In this document: in pieces, positions 54,500 to 64,000 of the stretch | Layout of the letters: each line of letters opens with the position of its first letter | How positions within the stretch are numbered: the first letter of the stretch is position 1 | Assembly (NCBI GenBank): GCA_033032175.1 | Contig: CM065325.1 | Location: 7,530,930-7,594,929 of the forward strand | Reading direction: 5' to 3' | Origin: Saturnia japonica | Taxonomy: Eukaryota > Arthropoda > Insecta > Lepidoptera > Saturniidae | Length of the DNA stretch: 64,000 nucleotides | Translations under genes and position numbers: made by a program | Notes under the pieces: model-generated | What the model was told of the DNA's origin: nothing | Databases searched by the model: none | What the model saw: only the letters and a program-made list of their open reading frames with translations

Positions 54500-54965
54500 C
54501 CGCGAATTCACGCCTGAGCAAGAGCTACGAGGTTTCTCAGAACTTAAGAACGAAGAGAGGTAGATGCTATGTAGCTATTACTTAAGGCAATAAAAATATC
54601 AAATTCAGTTCTTATGTGCTTACGCCCTTATGTAATCCTTGAGCATTCGTAAAAGGGAAGGTCGACTTGAAAGAGCAGAAATATTACCTTCTTTACGAAT
54701 GTTCTTGCACACGCCAGCGATGCGGAAGAGTTCATACAATGGGCGCGCTGGCTCGACTTGAAGGTATGATTAAGATAACACCTCGCGCTCTACGTGCGAA
54801 TGTATCAAAAAGACATGCGTTTGAAAGCCGGCAGACAAGTGCTGACTCGTGAAACGGTACCGCGCCGAGAGCTAGCGAGCGATTCACGCTACGTCGAACA
54901 CACAGGCAGCTTTATACTGTTAAATTATTACTACAGATCTTACTACCTACTTGTTGCTACCAAAA
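54500..54965 (+). other. G+C-richer region with short frames, unassigned
   Basis: ATACAATGGGCGCGCTGGCT, CGACTTGAAGG, CGCTCTACGTGCGAATGTAT and CCGCGCCGAGAGCTAGCGAG stand out. Two overlapping 61-codon frames exist (54667-54852, 54794-54979) with no domain. It could be an exon, regulatory DNA or an unrecognised repeat. Confidence 0.25.
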
Positions 54966-55004
54966 GGAAATTGAATTAATATTATACGCAATTGATTCTT
55001 ATAC

Positions 55005-55330
55005 TAGCGCTTTTCCCGTGGCTTCGCTCGTGTCATAGTTGAGTTATGTTTTTATGTCCCATTTTAACTGAATTTCTAAATACCAATTTTTATAGATTTA
55101 TTTTAAAAAATGAGGGATTTTCATACAAACTTTCATCCACTTTTTCATCACCTTAGGGGTTGAATTACCAAAAAAATCCTTTCTTAGTGCTCACCTACAG
55201 TGTAAAAGTAACCCGCATGTAAATTTTCACGTTCCTTGCCCTAGTAGTTTGGGCTGTGAGTTGATATGTCTTTCAGTCAGTTAGTTTTCCTTATAAATAA
55301 ATAGATAATGGTTATATTAGTATAAGTAAT
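55005..55330 (+). repeat. ACTAGCGCTTTTCCCGTGGC-type repeat
   Basis: Starts ACTAGCGCTTTTCCCGTGGC then TTCGCTCGTGTC. GAGGGATTTTCATACAAACT and TCATCCACTTTTTCATCACC follow (same words as family A at 41905), then GTAGTTTGGGCTGTGAGTTG and a TATATTAGTATAAG end. Confidence 0.6.
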
Positions 55331-55389
55331 AATGTAAATTACATCGTACATTTATAAATACTGAAACTTCCGTACCGGATTCATAGTAT

Positions 55390-55530
55390 GATGGTAAGGT
55401 AATTTCTAATGCTCGCCTGGCTAGCTGCCACCCTCAAGTTGAAGATCTGTCGCCAAGCACCTATAGGTGTGTTCCGGCAGATGAACTTGAGAGCCAGCCT
55501 CCTCACTAGGTTTAGCGTAACATATCTTTG
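55390..55530 (-). repeat. CTTGAGGGTGG-family repeat, reverse partial copy
   Basis: GGCTAGCTGCCACCCTCAAG then TTGAAGATCTGTCGCCAAG, CACCTATAGGTGTG and CTCACTAGGTTTAGCGTA are the reverse of blocks at 4340-4400 and 11620-11690. Confidence 0.55.
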
Positions 55531-55534
55531 GTCA

Positions 55535-56138
55535 CATAGTCACATATTCACTTTGTTGTCCGTCTGTGTCTGTGTGTCAAGGTTATTTATTCTTTTCGAA
55601 ACAAGTTTCTTGGTAGAAATTTATTATACAATCAATATCGAATACTAAGGTCTATTGTCTCTCACACTCACATGTAAAAAAAGATTGTAGGTTAACGCTA
55701 TAGATTTATGGCCATTCACACTAAGTCCCGTTCACTCATCGATTATAATTATTTATCAAAACCAGTAAGGTTTCCCGGGGTCCTAGAGTTCTGGAATTTT
55801 CCACGAAGAGAGGTATTTTGACATAAACTTATACTTACTTATACGTTTACTCTGATAAATGCAAACTCTTATGGGAATAAAGATGTCTTTTAAACCGAAA
55901 TGGATTACTTCTAATAAATATCTATAAAAATTTGACTTGCAAAAACCTTGTTATAATGACAAGAACTTTAGAGAATTTGTTGTATAACTTTTCAGTTTAC
56001 ATTATCTTCGAGAAGATAAAGTTTCTGTAACAACGAAAGTCACAGAACTTAGTACTACCATAAAAGTAAAATATGCAATAAATCATAGTGGGAGGGACAA
56101 CACTCGCCGACATAATGAATTGGGCTTCTTATTAATAA
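55535..56138. other. Intergenic, no gene seen
   Basis: AT-rich. Confidence 0.5.
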
Positions 56139-56139
56139 C

Positions 56140-56360
56140 TAGCTGTGCCCGCGGTTGCGCTCACTTGGACTACAGAATGCCGTCGATCGAGCACACGGGG
56201 CGAATCGTACTACCTCCGCTCCCGATTATTTTAAAGATGAAAATGCTTATTGTGGGTGATCCTTAGAAGATAGACATATGCTTTTGTCGACTTTTTTGTA
56301 GGTCATTTTTAAATTTACAATTATATAGTACATTAGAAATGATATATCTCTTAAGGTCAG
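56140..56360 (+). repeat. ACTAGCTGTGCCCGCGG repeat
   Basis: AACTAGCTGTGCCCGCGGTT, GCGCTCACTTGGACTACAGA, with the same order at 63795-63850 (CTTGCGTGAACTACAGAATA). Confidence 0.65.
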
Positions 56361-56393
56361 TGTAATCTATTTAAGCGCCCAAATTTAATCACT

Positions 56394-57505
56394 ATGACCA
56401 ATTTTTTTATTTGCTTAGACCGTCATGTCATGGTCATGTATACCAATTACTCTAAGTGTTTTGATCGTATTAATTATGATATCCTCTTACTGAAACTTGA
56501 CAAGGTAGGTGTACATGGTGATCTCTTAAGGTGGTTTAAATCCTACACATTCACAATAGAAATCAGGCGGTTCGGATTTGAGCATTTCTCTCTGGCTTTC
56601 AAACTATTCCTTCAGGTATACCGCAGGGTTCACACGTAGGTCCGTTGCTTTTTAACATTTATGTCTGCGATATATCCTCTTGCTTCACCTCCGCCAGGTA
56701 CCTTATGTATGCCGATGATACCAAAATTTTCAGCGCTATTCGTACTATTGATGACTGCCACATTTTACAGAATGAGTTCTTGCGACTTTGTGATTATTGC
56801 AAGTTAAATAAGCTAAATTTAAATGTAAAGAAATGTAATGTTACAACATACACTAGAAAACGTCAACCTATAAATTATATTTATACACTTGACATGTTGC
56901 CAGTGCAGAGGGTTTCTGTCATTCGTGATTTGGGGGTGATGATGGATTCCAAACTGCTTTATACACTTCACTATGATTACATACGTCAGAAAGTTTTAAA
57001 AATGTTTGGGTTCATTTGCAGAGTTGCAAGGCCTTTTGTAAACTTAAACTCATTAAAAATATTATATTTTTCATACATTAGGAGCTATCTCGATTATGCT
57101 TCGCTAATATGGTCACCAGATTATATCGTACATAAGACTAGTCTAGACAACATTCAAAGTAAATTCCTGAGATATCTAAATTTTTAATTTAATAACGAGC
57201 ATAACTCATACTTAGTTGATTTGGACTTTTAAAATTTAACTTCTTTATCGAAACGACGATCTATCTTCGACATGAGATTATTATACGATATTTTAAATAA
57301 CAACATTGATTGCCCCGAACTAGTGAATAGGAAGTACATCAAAAAACATACAAAAATTATTCGAAATCCGCGCTTATTTGCACCACGGTCAGTTAAACAC
57401 AATTATGCTAAGACCTCTGTTTTTCAAAGATGTTTTAACATGTATGACACAAAATTTAGTCATATTGATTTATTCCAGTCAAATAGGATTTTTTTCTTAA
57501 AATAA
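56394..57505 (+). pseudogene. jockey-like non-LTR retrotransposon reverse transcriptase, decayed
   Basis: Frame 1 (56394-56639) has YTNYSKCFDRINYDILLLKL and LLRWFKSY, RT blocks with the first catalytic Asp region. After a shift and stop, frame 56645-57187 has LFNIYVCDISS, the polymerase box LMYADDTKIFSAI (YADD), LNLNVKKC, and the thumb-like SVIRDLGVMMDSKL. A third piece (57272-57505) has RRSIFDMRLLYDILNNNID and IIRNPRLFAPRSVKHNY, the C-terminal domain. The 5' half (endonuclease and ORF1) is missing; the 3' untranslated region runs to an (AAATA)n tail at 57866-57890. It lacks any intact enzyme. Confidence 0.85.
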
Positions 57506-57895
57506 TTAAAATCGAAAACACATTGAAATAGTCATCATGGATGTGAAACCGGAACACAGAAAGGACTCAGTTTACTCTCTTTTGCTTATAACATACATAC
57601 TTCTACAATTCACATAAGCGTTCACTCAGGAGCATATCATCCCACACCTATACACTCACACACACTACACGCATACTCACACTCCCACTCATATTGAGAT
57701 ATAGAAACACACAATACCTCATAATTAAATTTTTTATGTATATAAGTATTTAACCGCTGCATAACAAGCAAAATTTTAATAATAATTGTTTCGTAATTGG
57801 CACCACTTGATTGCAAAACATAACAAATGTATATTTTGTTTTAAATGCGCTGTGAAGCAATATGTACCAAATAAATAAATAAAAAACCTATTTTT
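57506..57895 (+). repeat. 3' untranslated region and A-rich tail of the jockey-like element
   Basis: Follows the coding remnant directly, contains a (CA/CACTCA)n microsatellite (57640-57690) and ends AAATAAATAAATAAAAAACC. Confidence 0.6.
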
Positions 57896-58490
57896 TTTTT
57901 CTAAAATAAACGTTACTCCTTATAACATCAGATATCTGCCATCGAAAGTCCCGTCAAAATCGGTCAGTCGGTTTCGGAGATTACTCAGAACAAACAGACA
58001 AGCAGAAAATTGGTTTTTGTTATAAGTACCGTAAATACTTTCATGTACATTTAGTAAAAAGCTGCTATTTTGAGATTTTGGCGAATGAATAACTTAAAAG
58101 AATAAGTAATTTAAAAAGACTTTCAATATCAATGATGAATACAATGATTTATGTTTTCATGTAATAGTTCTTATTACATGTGTAAATATTCGTATTTAAA
58201 ATAAATATATTAATATTTGCTAGTCTTCGATACTTCGTAAGCATACCAACTTAAGCCAAAGTCCGTTCCCTCAGTGTGGAGACCTTGAGTCTAGCAGCCG
58301 CTCGCTTGATATAAGTTACATTGCATTTGCATTCACTAGCAACCAATAGACACCATCACACTGCACTTTCTTTTGTACTAGTTAGACAAAAATTTACATA
58401 TCACTAAATACATATAGATATTTTTTTCTTCCTCCCAAGAGGCACAAACATGTATAATATGTGTATGTATGTATAAGTTAGTGTAGCTCG
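57896..58490. other. No gene seen
   Basis: 57940-58020 has CGTCAAAATCGGTCAGTCGG then TTTCGGAGATTACTCAGAAC, a phrase typical of repeat tails; otherwise AT-rich. Confidence 0.4.
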
Positions 58491-58494
58491 AATT

Positions 58495-58710
58495 CTACGG
58501 ATAGAAAATTATTCACATCGCGATGTTAAGACCAAGCCAAGTTTCGCCAACTTTGGCACCCCTGAGCATGTTGCCACTCTTTCGCAACTGAGTGTCTTCA
58601 GCGCTCGCCACCAAGATCAGTGGAGCTGTAAAAGCTGTTTGAGACTCGAGATTTCTTGGGCCCTTATGGCTAACAATGTAGTCAGATCTAAAAAAAGCAT
58701 TGGGTGAATA
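58495..58710 (+). repeat. CTTTGGCACCCCTGAGC-type dispersed repeat
   Basis: CAACTTTGGCACCCCTGAGC, ATGTTGCCACTCTTTCGCAA, CTGAGTGTCTTCAGCGCTCG and a GGAGCTGTAAAAGCTG block; partner of 44745-44945 and 14595-14800. Confidence 0.65.
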
Positions 58711-59405
58711 TTAGTCTATCTAATATAAATAATAAAATTGAAGTGCCTGTTTGTAATATAAAAATAACAACTTTTATATGGTACTTATAACAAAAAAACT
58801 GTTTTTCAAATTTTTCTCTGTAAGCATGTCTATTTGTTTCGGCTAATCTGCGAAATGGTTGAACAGATTTTGATGAAACTTTAATTGGTAGATAGCTGAC
58901 TGTAGAAGCAGTAATTTAGGCTATTTTTTCTAACTACCTAATATTATAAATGCGAAAGTAAATTTGTTTGTATGTTACTCAGTCACGCAAAACGGCTAAA
59001 TGAATTTGGAAGAGACTTGGCATACAGATAGCTTATAATTCGACATTGTATACTTTTTATCCCTTATAAAGAATGTTTTAGTACTCGCGAACGGAGCCGT
59101 TGGCAAAGCTTGTAACAAATAATGAACAAGATGTAAAAAATTGGAAATAATTTTGTAAATTTGCATAATGCCATAAAGCATTTTCTTACAGCTAACCAGC
59201 GTTAATGTAAAAAAATTATTTCGGTAGTGCAAATAGAAAAATTAACGTCAGAAAAATGCTAGCGTTCTAATACGCTCATATTTGATTGTATTCATTATTA
59301 ATGACACAAAAACTTTTTAATATGAAGTTTGACGTTATAATAATTTACGTTGACCGAATTGCCCGCTTATTAATCGAATTATGTTTTCGTAACATAAAGC
59401 AAAAG
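58711..59405. other. No gene seen; short repeat scraps
   Basis: 58930-59000 has TAATATTATAAATGCGAAAG and TAAATTTGTTTGTATGTTAC, a fragment of a family A-like start. Confidence 0.45.
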
Positions 59406-59439
59406 GTCAGTTAGCCGTTTGAAGGAGTTCGAGTAAGGG

Positions 59440-59530
59440 TTAACCCCAGCCAGTCAGTTCAAGTATAAGTGCCGCTAAGTAAGTTCGGCACTTACGCACT
59501 CCGGTCAGTAAGTTGGACCTGGGGAACTAA
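59440..59530 (+). other. Hairpin-forming segment
   Basis: A 9-bp perfect stem TAAGTGCCG (59466-59474) / CGGCACTTA (59486-59494) with an 11-base loop is enclosed by CCCCAG (59444-59449) / CTGGGG (59519-59524). It could be folded RNA or the relic of an inverted-repeat element. Confidence 0.3.
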
Positions 59531-59689
59531 AGCAAACAGTTTCTCATTGATTGGAAGCTTTCATTATGTTTGAGCGCTACTTATGATGTACTGTTGAAGA
59601 AGTTTGAATTATGAAGTTTATGGTTATAAAGGCTCTGTCATTAGTAGTTTGCGCTATACTATTGTATATTTTATTGTGTAAGTTTACTT

Positions 59690-60125
59690 ATTTACTAGAG
59701 TGCGCGCGCGGCTCCGCACGCGTTTGTTACGCAGCATTAATGATACTTAATAATTATTATAGTCTATTATTACATATTTATATTTCATGTGTATAAAATT
59801 TGATCAGAATAGGCCGAGAACTTTTTTACGATGCGTTAATGTATTATTGACGATTCTTATAGCCTTTCAATTAAGGAATGACGTATGCTTTCCGTCTACA
59901 AAGTTTGATCAGAATCGGTATAATTGAAGTTTTTTTTTTTATTTTTTTTTACCTTTTCCAAATTAGTATTGAAAATTCTTATAGCCTATCGAGCTATGAA
60001 ATGAACTTTGATTGTACAAAATTTCATAGGAATTGGTCAAATAGACAGACAAAACAATTTTAACGGCATATTCGTGATCAGTGTTCTTTGTACAGTAGGT
60101 ATACTTATGTATAGAGATATTTAGA
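59690..60125 (+). repeat. Repeat family B, plus copy
   Basis: ACTAGAGTGCGCGCGCGGCT then CCGCACGCGTTTGTTACG starts it. Units TATAGCCTTTCAATTAAGGA, ATGACGTATGCTTTCCGTCT and ACAAAGTTTGATCAGAATCG recur about every 100 bases (59760, 59865, 59980). It ends GGCATATTCGTGATCAGTGT then TCTTTGTAC. Confidence 0.65.
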
Positions 60126-60520
60126 AAACTATATAAATACATAAAAATAATATAATAATATTTATCGTTAACTATAAATAACATTATGCTTTCTCTCGGC
60201 AAGAAGCCTTTGCCATATATTTTATATACGTTCTCTATCTCGAAACAATAAGAGATTCGGTAATTATGTAAACAACGGGCCTAAGTCAAGTTCATCTTAA
60301 GCTACTAATTTATCCTGCAAGAACTTCCGAACATTTAGGTACGTATTTAAAATTTTAGCTTTGAATGTTTCATGTCAAAGAGGATCCGAAATGGATCAGC
60401 AGTTTCAGAGATAACCTTCTACAAAATTATTCAAAACCTCTTCATAGTACCTAGGTATAGATTCAATAACTTTATTTTTATATATAAGTTTCTCTAAAAA
60501 TTTAGTTTATATCTATACTA
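60126..60520. other. No gene seen
   Basis: AT-rich. Confidence 0.45.
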
Positions 60521-60524
60521 ATAT

Positions 60525-61228
60525 CATAAAACTAAAGAGTTTGTTTGTTTGGTTGAACGCGCTAATCTCAGGAACTACTGGTTCAAATGGAAAAAATATT
60601 TTAGTGTTATATGCCCATTTATCGAGGAAAGCCATAGGCTATATAGCATCACACTACGACCAATAGGAGCGAAGCATCAATGAAAAATGTTACAAAAACA
60701 GGGGAAGTTTATTCCTTTTGAAAGCTTCCACTGCGTACGCTGCGTAAATGGTTAAAGTTACGAAATAATCGTGTGTAACGTAATTGTTTCTCTTAAATAG
60801 TTCTAAAAAAAGTTGCGACAACATATCTTTTAAGGTTTACTCACCACCTCATCACCTGTTTTATGGTAAAAAAATTGTGCTACAATAATGAATTATTTGA
60901 GAAGGTGTTATACATGGTATTAATCTTTATCGAAATAAATACGTTTTCATCAAAAGTATTTAAATTTGAACAAAATTGCCCTTTACAGAGATCGATTTAA
61001 ATGAATATCTTAGGAGATATTACAGTGTTAAAATAACTTGGCAGCTTAATAATGATCAAGTATCGCGAGCGCATTTTTATTATGCAGAATAATGTGGGAG
61101 GCGGTACCACCCTTTAATACAGTGCCTACGACCCTCAGTCTATCTCTCTCTCTCACTCTCTCTCGCGCGCTCTCTCTCTCTCTCTTATAGAAGCAGACGA
61201 TGTTGCGCGGTCAGCTAGTGTATAATAT
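60525..61228 (+). repeat. GCGCTAATCTCAGGAACTACT repeat, long copy
   Basis: AACTAAAGAGTTTGTTTGTT, ACGCGCTAATCTCAGGAACT, TATGCCCATTTATCGAGGAA and GCCATAGGCTATATAGCATC at its start; it ends TTGCGCGGTCAGCTAGTGTA. A (CT)n/(CTCTCG)n microsatellite (61141-61187) lies near the end. Confidence 0.6.
61141..61187. repeat. (CT)n microsatellite
   Basis: CTATCTCTCTCTCTCACTCT, then CTCTCGCGCGCTCTCTCTCT. Confidence 0.85.
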
Positions 61229-61229
61229 G

Positions 61230-61550
61230 TGTCTCCTATGTCTAGCGTACATCAGCCTACCTCTTTGCGAAATTGACACCGTGATAATGTGAACAGCGTG
61301 TTGATATTAATTTCCGCCATTTCGAATGTTCCCGTATACATAACTCAGAGTCGCTAGGAGACGTTCCGCTCGAGATATCGCGGCATTTCACAATGTCTCT
61401 GATAAACAGTGTCTCCAACCATCCGTGCGAGCTGATACGTTCATATCGTTAGTTGCTAGACTCCTCGTGTACAGGGTCCTTGGAACTCAACAATTTCTAT
61501 ATTATTAAGTCGTAATTTGTATCTAGATAACATTAAGGTTATACCTATTT
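61230..61550. other. No gene seen
   Basis: Moderate G+C (GGAGACGTTCCGCTCGAGAT) without a recognisable frame. Confidence 0.4.
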
Positions 61551-61554
61551 ATTA

Positions 61555-61685
61555 ATAAGATAAAACTTAAAAGATTGTATTTTTGTTTGTTTGTTTAAAC
61601 GCGCTAATCTCTTCAATAATTACTAGTCAGATTTGGAAAAAATAAATAATTTTATGGCCTATTTATTAAGAATATATTTATAAAT
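61555..61685 (+). repeat. GCGCTAATCTC-type repeat fragment
   Basis: AACTTAAAAGATTGTATTTT then TGTTTAAACGCGCTAATCTC and TTATGGCCTATTTATTAAG. Confidence 0.55.
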
Positions 61686-61691
61686 GTTTAT

Positions 61692-63208
61692 AGTATATTT
61701 AAAAAACGGGCACTTTATATTTTTTTCTCTACTTCAATGAGAAAGAGGTTTTATTAATTTGACGATGTATTGGCATGTTATTGCATGCATGCATTGCATA
61801 GCATGATACATTAAGTTTCAAATTTAAAATTGTAAATGAACAAAAGAAAAATTATGGTTATTGTAAAATTGCTTTACTAATGGCGCGAATTTCTGCAATT
61901 GTTTTTTGCTGATTCCTAAAATATTTAAACTTCTTGTATATTTTCTGCAAATTAAGCAATTTAATCTTTCTTTTTATTGTAAATACTGATAAAGTGATAA
62001 GGGCCGGTAAAATTATAGCTGTACTTGAAGAAAGTTATTCACAAACTTATGTGTCTCAGCGGCTAAGTGTGAGTCTTTCAACTGTTCAGAGGACTTGGCA
62101 ACGGTATCAAGGGACCAGTTCGGTCAAAAGAAAACCAGTTTCGGGAAAGAACGATGCACAGAATTACGAAAAGACCGCTTTTTGGTGAGTCAGGCGTTGC
62201 GGAATCGTAAGGCATCAAGTGTGGACTTAAAGAAAAGACTTGAAGAAGTAAGAGGAGTAGAAGTTAGCTTGTAGATGGCCAGGAGGAGGCTTTTGGTTGT
62301 CAATATCAGCAGTTACCACCCGCCCCGGGACCTTAAATTGCTCCGTGAGCACCGTGTTGCTCGACTTCAGTTTGATCGAAATTGTGCTTCATGGACTCTG
62401 GAGGACTGGAACAAAGTATTGCATTCCGATGAAGCTAGAATCTCTTTTTGTGGAGAGGGCCGATGCCGTTGAGTGCTGTGAAGACCACCGGGAACGCTAT
62501 GTGGAAGTATATTTCGAAGAAATCACTATATGGCGAAGGCTTCGTTGTTTTGGGCAGCAATTAATTTGACGGAGCGTACGGGGCTAGTTTTCATAGAAAA
62601 TATAACATTAAATGCACACCAGTAAATAACGGAAGTCCTAATTCCAAATGCACAGCCCTTATTGACTGCTCTTGAGGAAGATTCCATTTTTATGGATGAC
62701 AATGCTCGCCCTCGCCGTTCGAGCGACGTAGAAGCGTACATGCAAGAAGTTGGGACCCATCGTTTAGATTGGCCAACTCGAAGTCCTGACCTCAATCCAA
62801 TTGAACATGTTTGGGATGTTCTAAAGAGAGAGTGAGAACGTATTCCTCAAATCGTTATTAAAAATATCGCGGAAGCATGCCCAGAAGAATTCAAGCCTTG
62901 ATTTTGGCAAGAGGAGGTCACACTCGTTATTAGCTTTCTACATTTGTAACTTTATTTAATTTAAAAAACTAAAAAAAAATCTTTTTGTCTTTATTGCTGG
63001 CCACTTTTTATTGTTTGGACAAGTACATCGGTTTTATGGAATTCATCAAAATTGTATGAAAAAATTGCCAAAATTCACTTCACGCATATAAATTTAAAGG
63101 ATTATTAGTATTCAGACTACCTCAAACAATTAAATTCAATTTAATTATATGTAATCGACCTTAGAATGTAAATTTCTTTAGGTGCTCGTTTTTTTGCAAA
63201 GGAGTGTA
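61692..63208 (+). mobile_element. Tc1-like DNA transposon 3, decayed
   Basis: Right end 63179-63206 (GTGCTCGTTTTTTTGCAAAG then GAGTG) followed by TA 63207-63208 is a Tc1-type terminus. A weaker mirror (AAAAAACGGGCAC) at ~61700-61712 may be the left end. A transposase relic lies between them. The right boundary is good, the left one uncertain. Confidence 0.6.
61985..62900 (+). pseudogene. Tc1-like transposase relic
   Basis: 61985-62188: IAVLEESYSQTYVSQRLSVS then LSTVQRTWQRYQG, the N-terminal helix-turn-helix. 62275-62472: RVARLQFDRNCASWTLEDWN and VLHSDEARISF (first Asp). 62690-62835: FMDDNARPRRSSDVEAYMQE (second Asp), DWPTRSPDLNPIEHVWDVLK (Glu), then a stop. Several frameshifts and stops; D and E positions can be traced but no enzyme can be made. 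Confidence 0.85.
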
Positions 63209-63212
63209 TATA

Positions 63213-63606
63213 AATTCAGTCAAAAAAATATCGCTCCTCGTTCAAGATCATTTGTGGAATGAAAATTCTTGGATTTTACACCACGATAATGCGCTTTCGC
63301 ACAAGGCCATAATTGTGAACGAATTTTTGACCAAAAACTCAACAAATACCATCGAGCAACTACCTTATTCACCAGATATGGCTCTAGCCCATTTCTTTCT
63401 TTTACCTAAACTCAAATTACCAATCACTTCGTGCCACCTGTTTTTATTCGGTAAAAGACATAAAGGAAAATTCACGACGAGATCTAAACTCAATTCTGGA
63501 AAAAGCGTTTAAGAAATGTTTTGATGATTGGATTATTCGTTGGCGTAAGTGTATCGTTTCTGAAAGAGCATACTTTGAAGGCTATAAAATAAATTTTGAT
63601 GAATAA
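63213..63606 (+). pseudogene. mariner transposase C-terminal relic
   Basis: ENSWILHHDNALSHKAIIVN (second Asp region), EQLPYSPDMALAHFFLLPK (third motif, where the usual Asp is now His in LAHFF), and, after a shift, KAFKKCFDDWIIRWRKCIVS then ERAYFEGYKINFDE to TAA 63604-63606. The N-terminal two thirds are absent. A terminus-like CCCGGTACTTTTTTAACAGA lies at ~63636-63656. It is a different mariner lineage from the 23-kb one. Confidence 0.85.
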
Positions 63607-63794
63607 CTAACAATTTGTGTATTATTGATCTTTTTCCCGGTACTTTTTTAACAGAGTAGTAGTGATTGGTTTCTCGGAAACGGCTCAAAAAATTGGGATG
63701 ATTTTTTTTGTATTTGGATAATGTTTTATATTCCAAGTTTACATAGAAAGGAATTTTATTTTTGTTCAGCTCGGTCGCCTAGATATTTATTTAT

Positions 63795-64000
63795 AACTAG
63801 CTGTGCTCACGGATACACTTGCGTGAACTACAGAATATCAGTATTGTGGTAACCCCGCTTCCACCAACGGAGGTCGCCTTCCTGTTATTGTAAAAATAAA
63901 GATGCTTCTATTATTTTTGCGTAGAACTCTAATTCTGTAATGTTAGATAGCCTGGCTATCATATACAAAAAAGAATTTTTCGAATCCGACTAGTAGTTTC
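63795..64000 (+). repeat. ACTAGCTGTGCTCACGG repeat, runs off the window
   Basis: AACTAGCTGTGCTCACGGAT then CTTGCGTGAACTACAGAATA parallels 56140. The last 35 bases (CGAATCCGACTAGTAGTTTC) belong to a reversed GCGCTAATCTC-type repeat. Confidence 0.6.

Overview
The window looks like nuclear genomic DNA of an insect, most likely a moth or butterfly. It is very AT-rich, full of TAGGTA/TACCTA words and of dispersed repeats of lepidopteran type. These include tRNA-headed SINEs and the ACTAGCTGTGCCCGCGG, ATAAATGCGAAAGTAACTC and GCGCTAATCTC repeat families. It carries Tc1, mariner and pogo-type DNA transposons, jockey-like and RTE-like non-LTR fragments, and one gene of the insect-allergen (Ins_allergen_rp) family with spliced exons. 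There are no operons or ribosome binding sites, and no CRISPR array. The lineage call is an inference from repeats and gene family, not from a marker gene.

Host genes are few and lie in the first 17 kb (one further weak candidate is at 26.6-27.6 kb). (1) 7091-7513, minus strand: a 140-residue, Ser/Asn/Glu-rich protein from one coding exon, with an in-frame stop just upstream and a poly(A) signal just downstream. (2) 8925-10894, plus: a three-exon, 207-residue secreted allergen-like protein with TATA box, GATA sites and poly(A) signal, probably a midgut protein. Its first intron also holds a promoter-like cluster (three TATCGATA plus an E2F-like site) and an orphan exon-like segment. (3) 14214-16201, plus: a two-exon gene for an unrecognised secreted, basic, Lys/Asn/His-rich protein of 376 residues; this is the best candidate for something undescribed.

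The rest is transposon territory. 0.7-4.1 kb: two Tc1-like elements, end to end in a TATATA site, inside an older repeat. 17.8-18.2 kb: a pogo/Tigger-type MITE with perfect inverted ends and TA duplications. 22.8-24.1 kb: a nearly intact mariner with one frameshift, followed by a fragment of a retroelement C-terminus. 25-31 kb and 41-47 kb: long dispersed repeats, including three ~650-800 bp copies of one family in both orientations and several copies of a family with internal ~100 bp repeats. 31-44 kb: SINEs (one split by a nested insertion), a candidate solo LTR, a dimeric repeat family and an RTE-like reverse-transcriptase remnant. 56.4-57.9 kb: a decayed jockey-like element with its A-rich tail. 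61.7-63.7 kb: a third Tc1 remnant abutting a mariner C-terminal remnant.

The genes do not form an obvious pathway. All exon models are read by eye from splice consensus and frame continuity, and need transcripts for confirmation.
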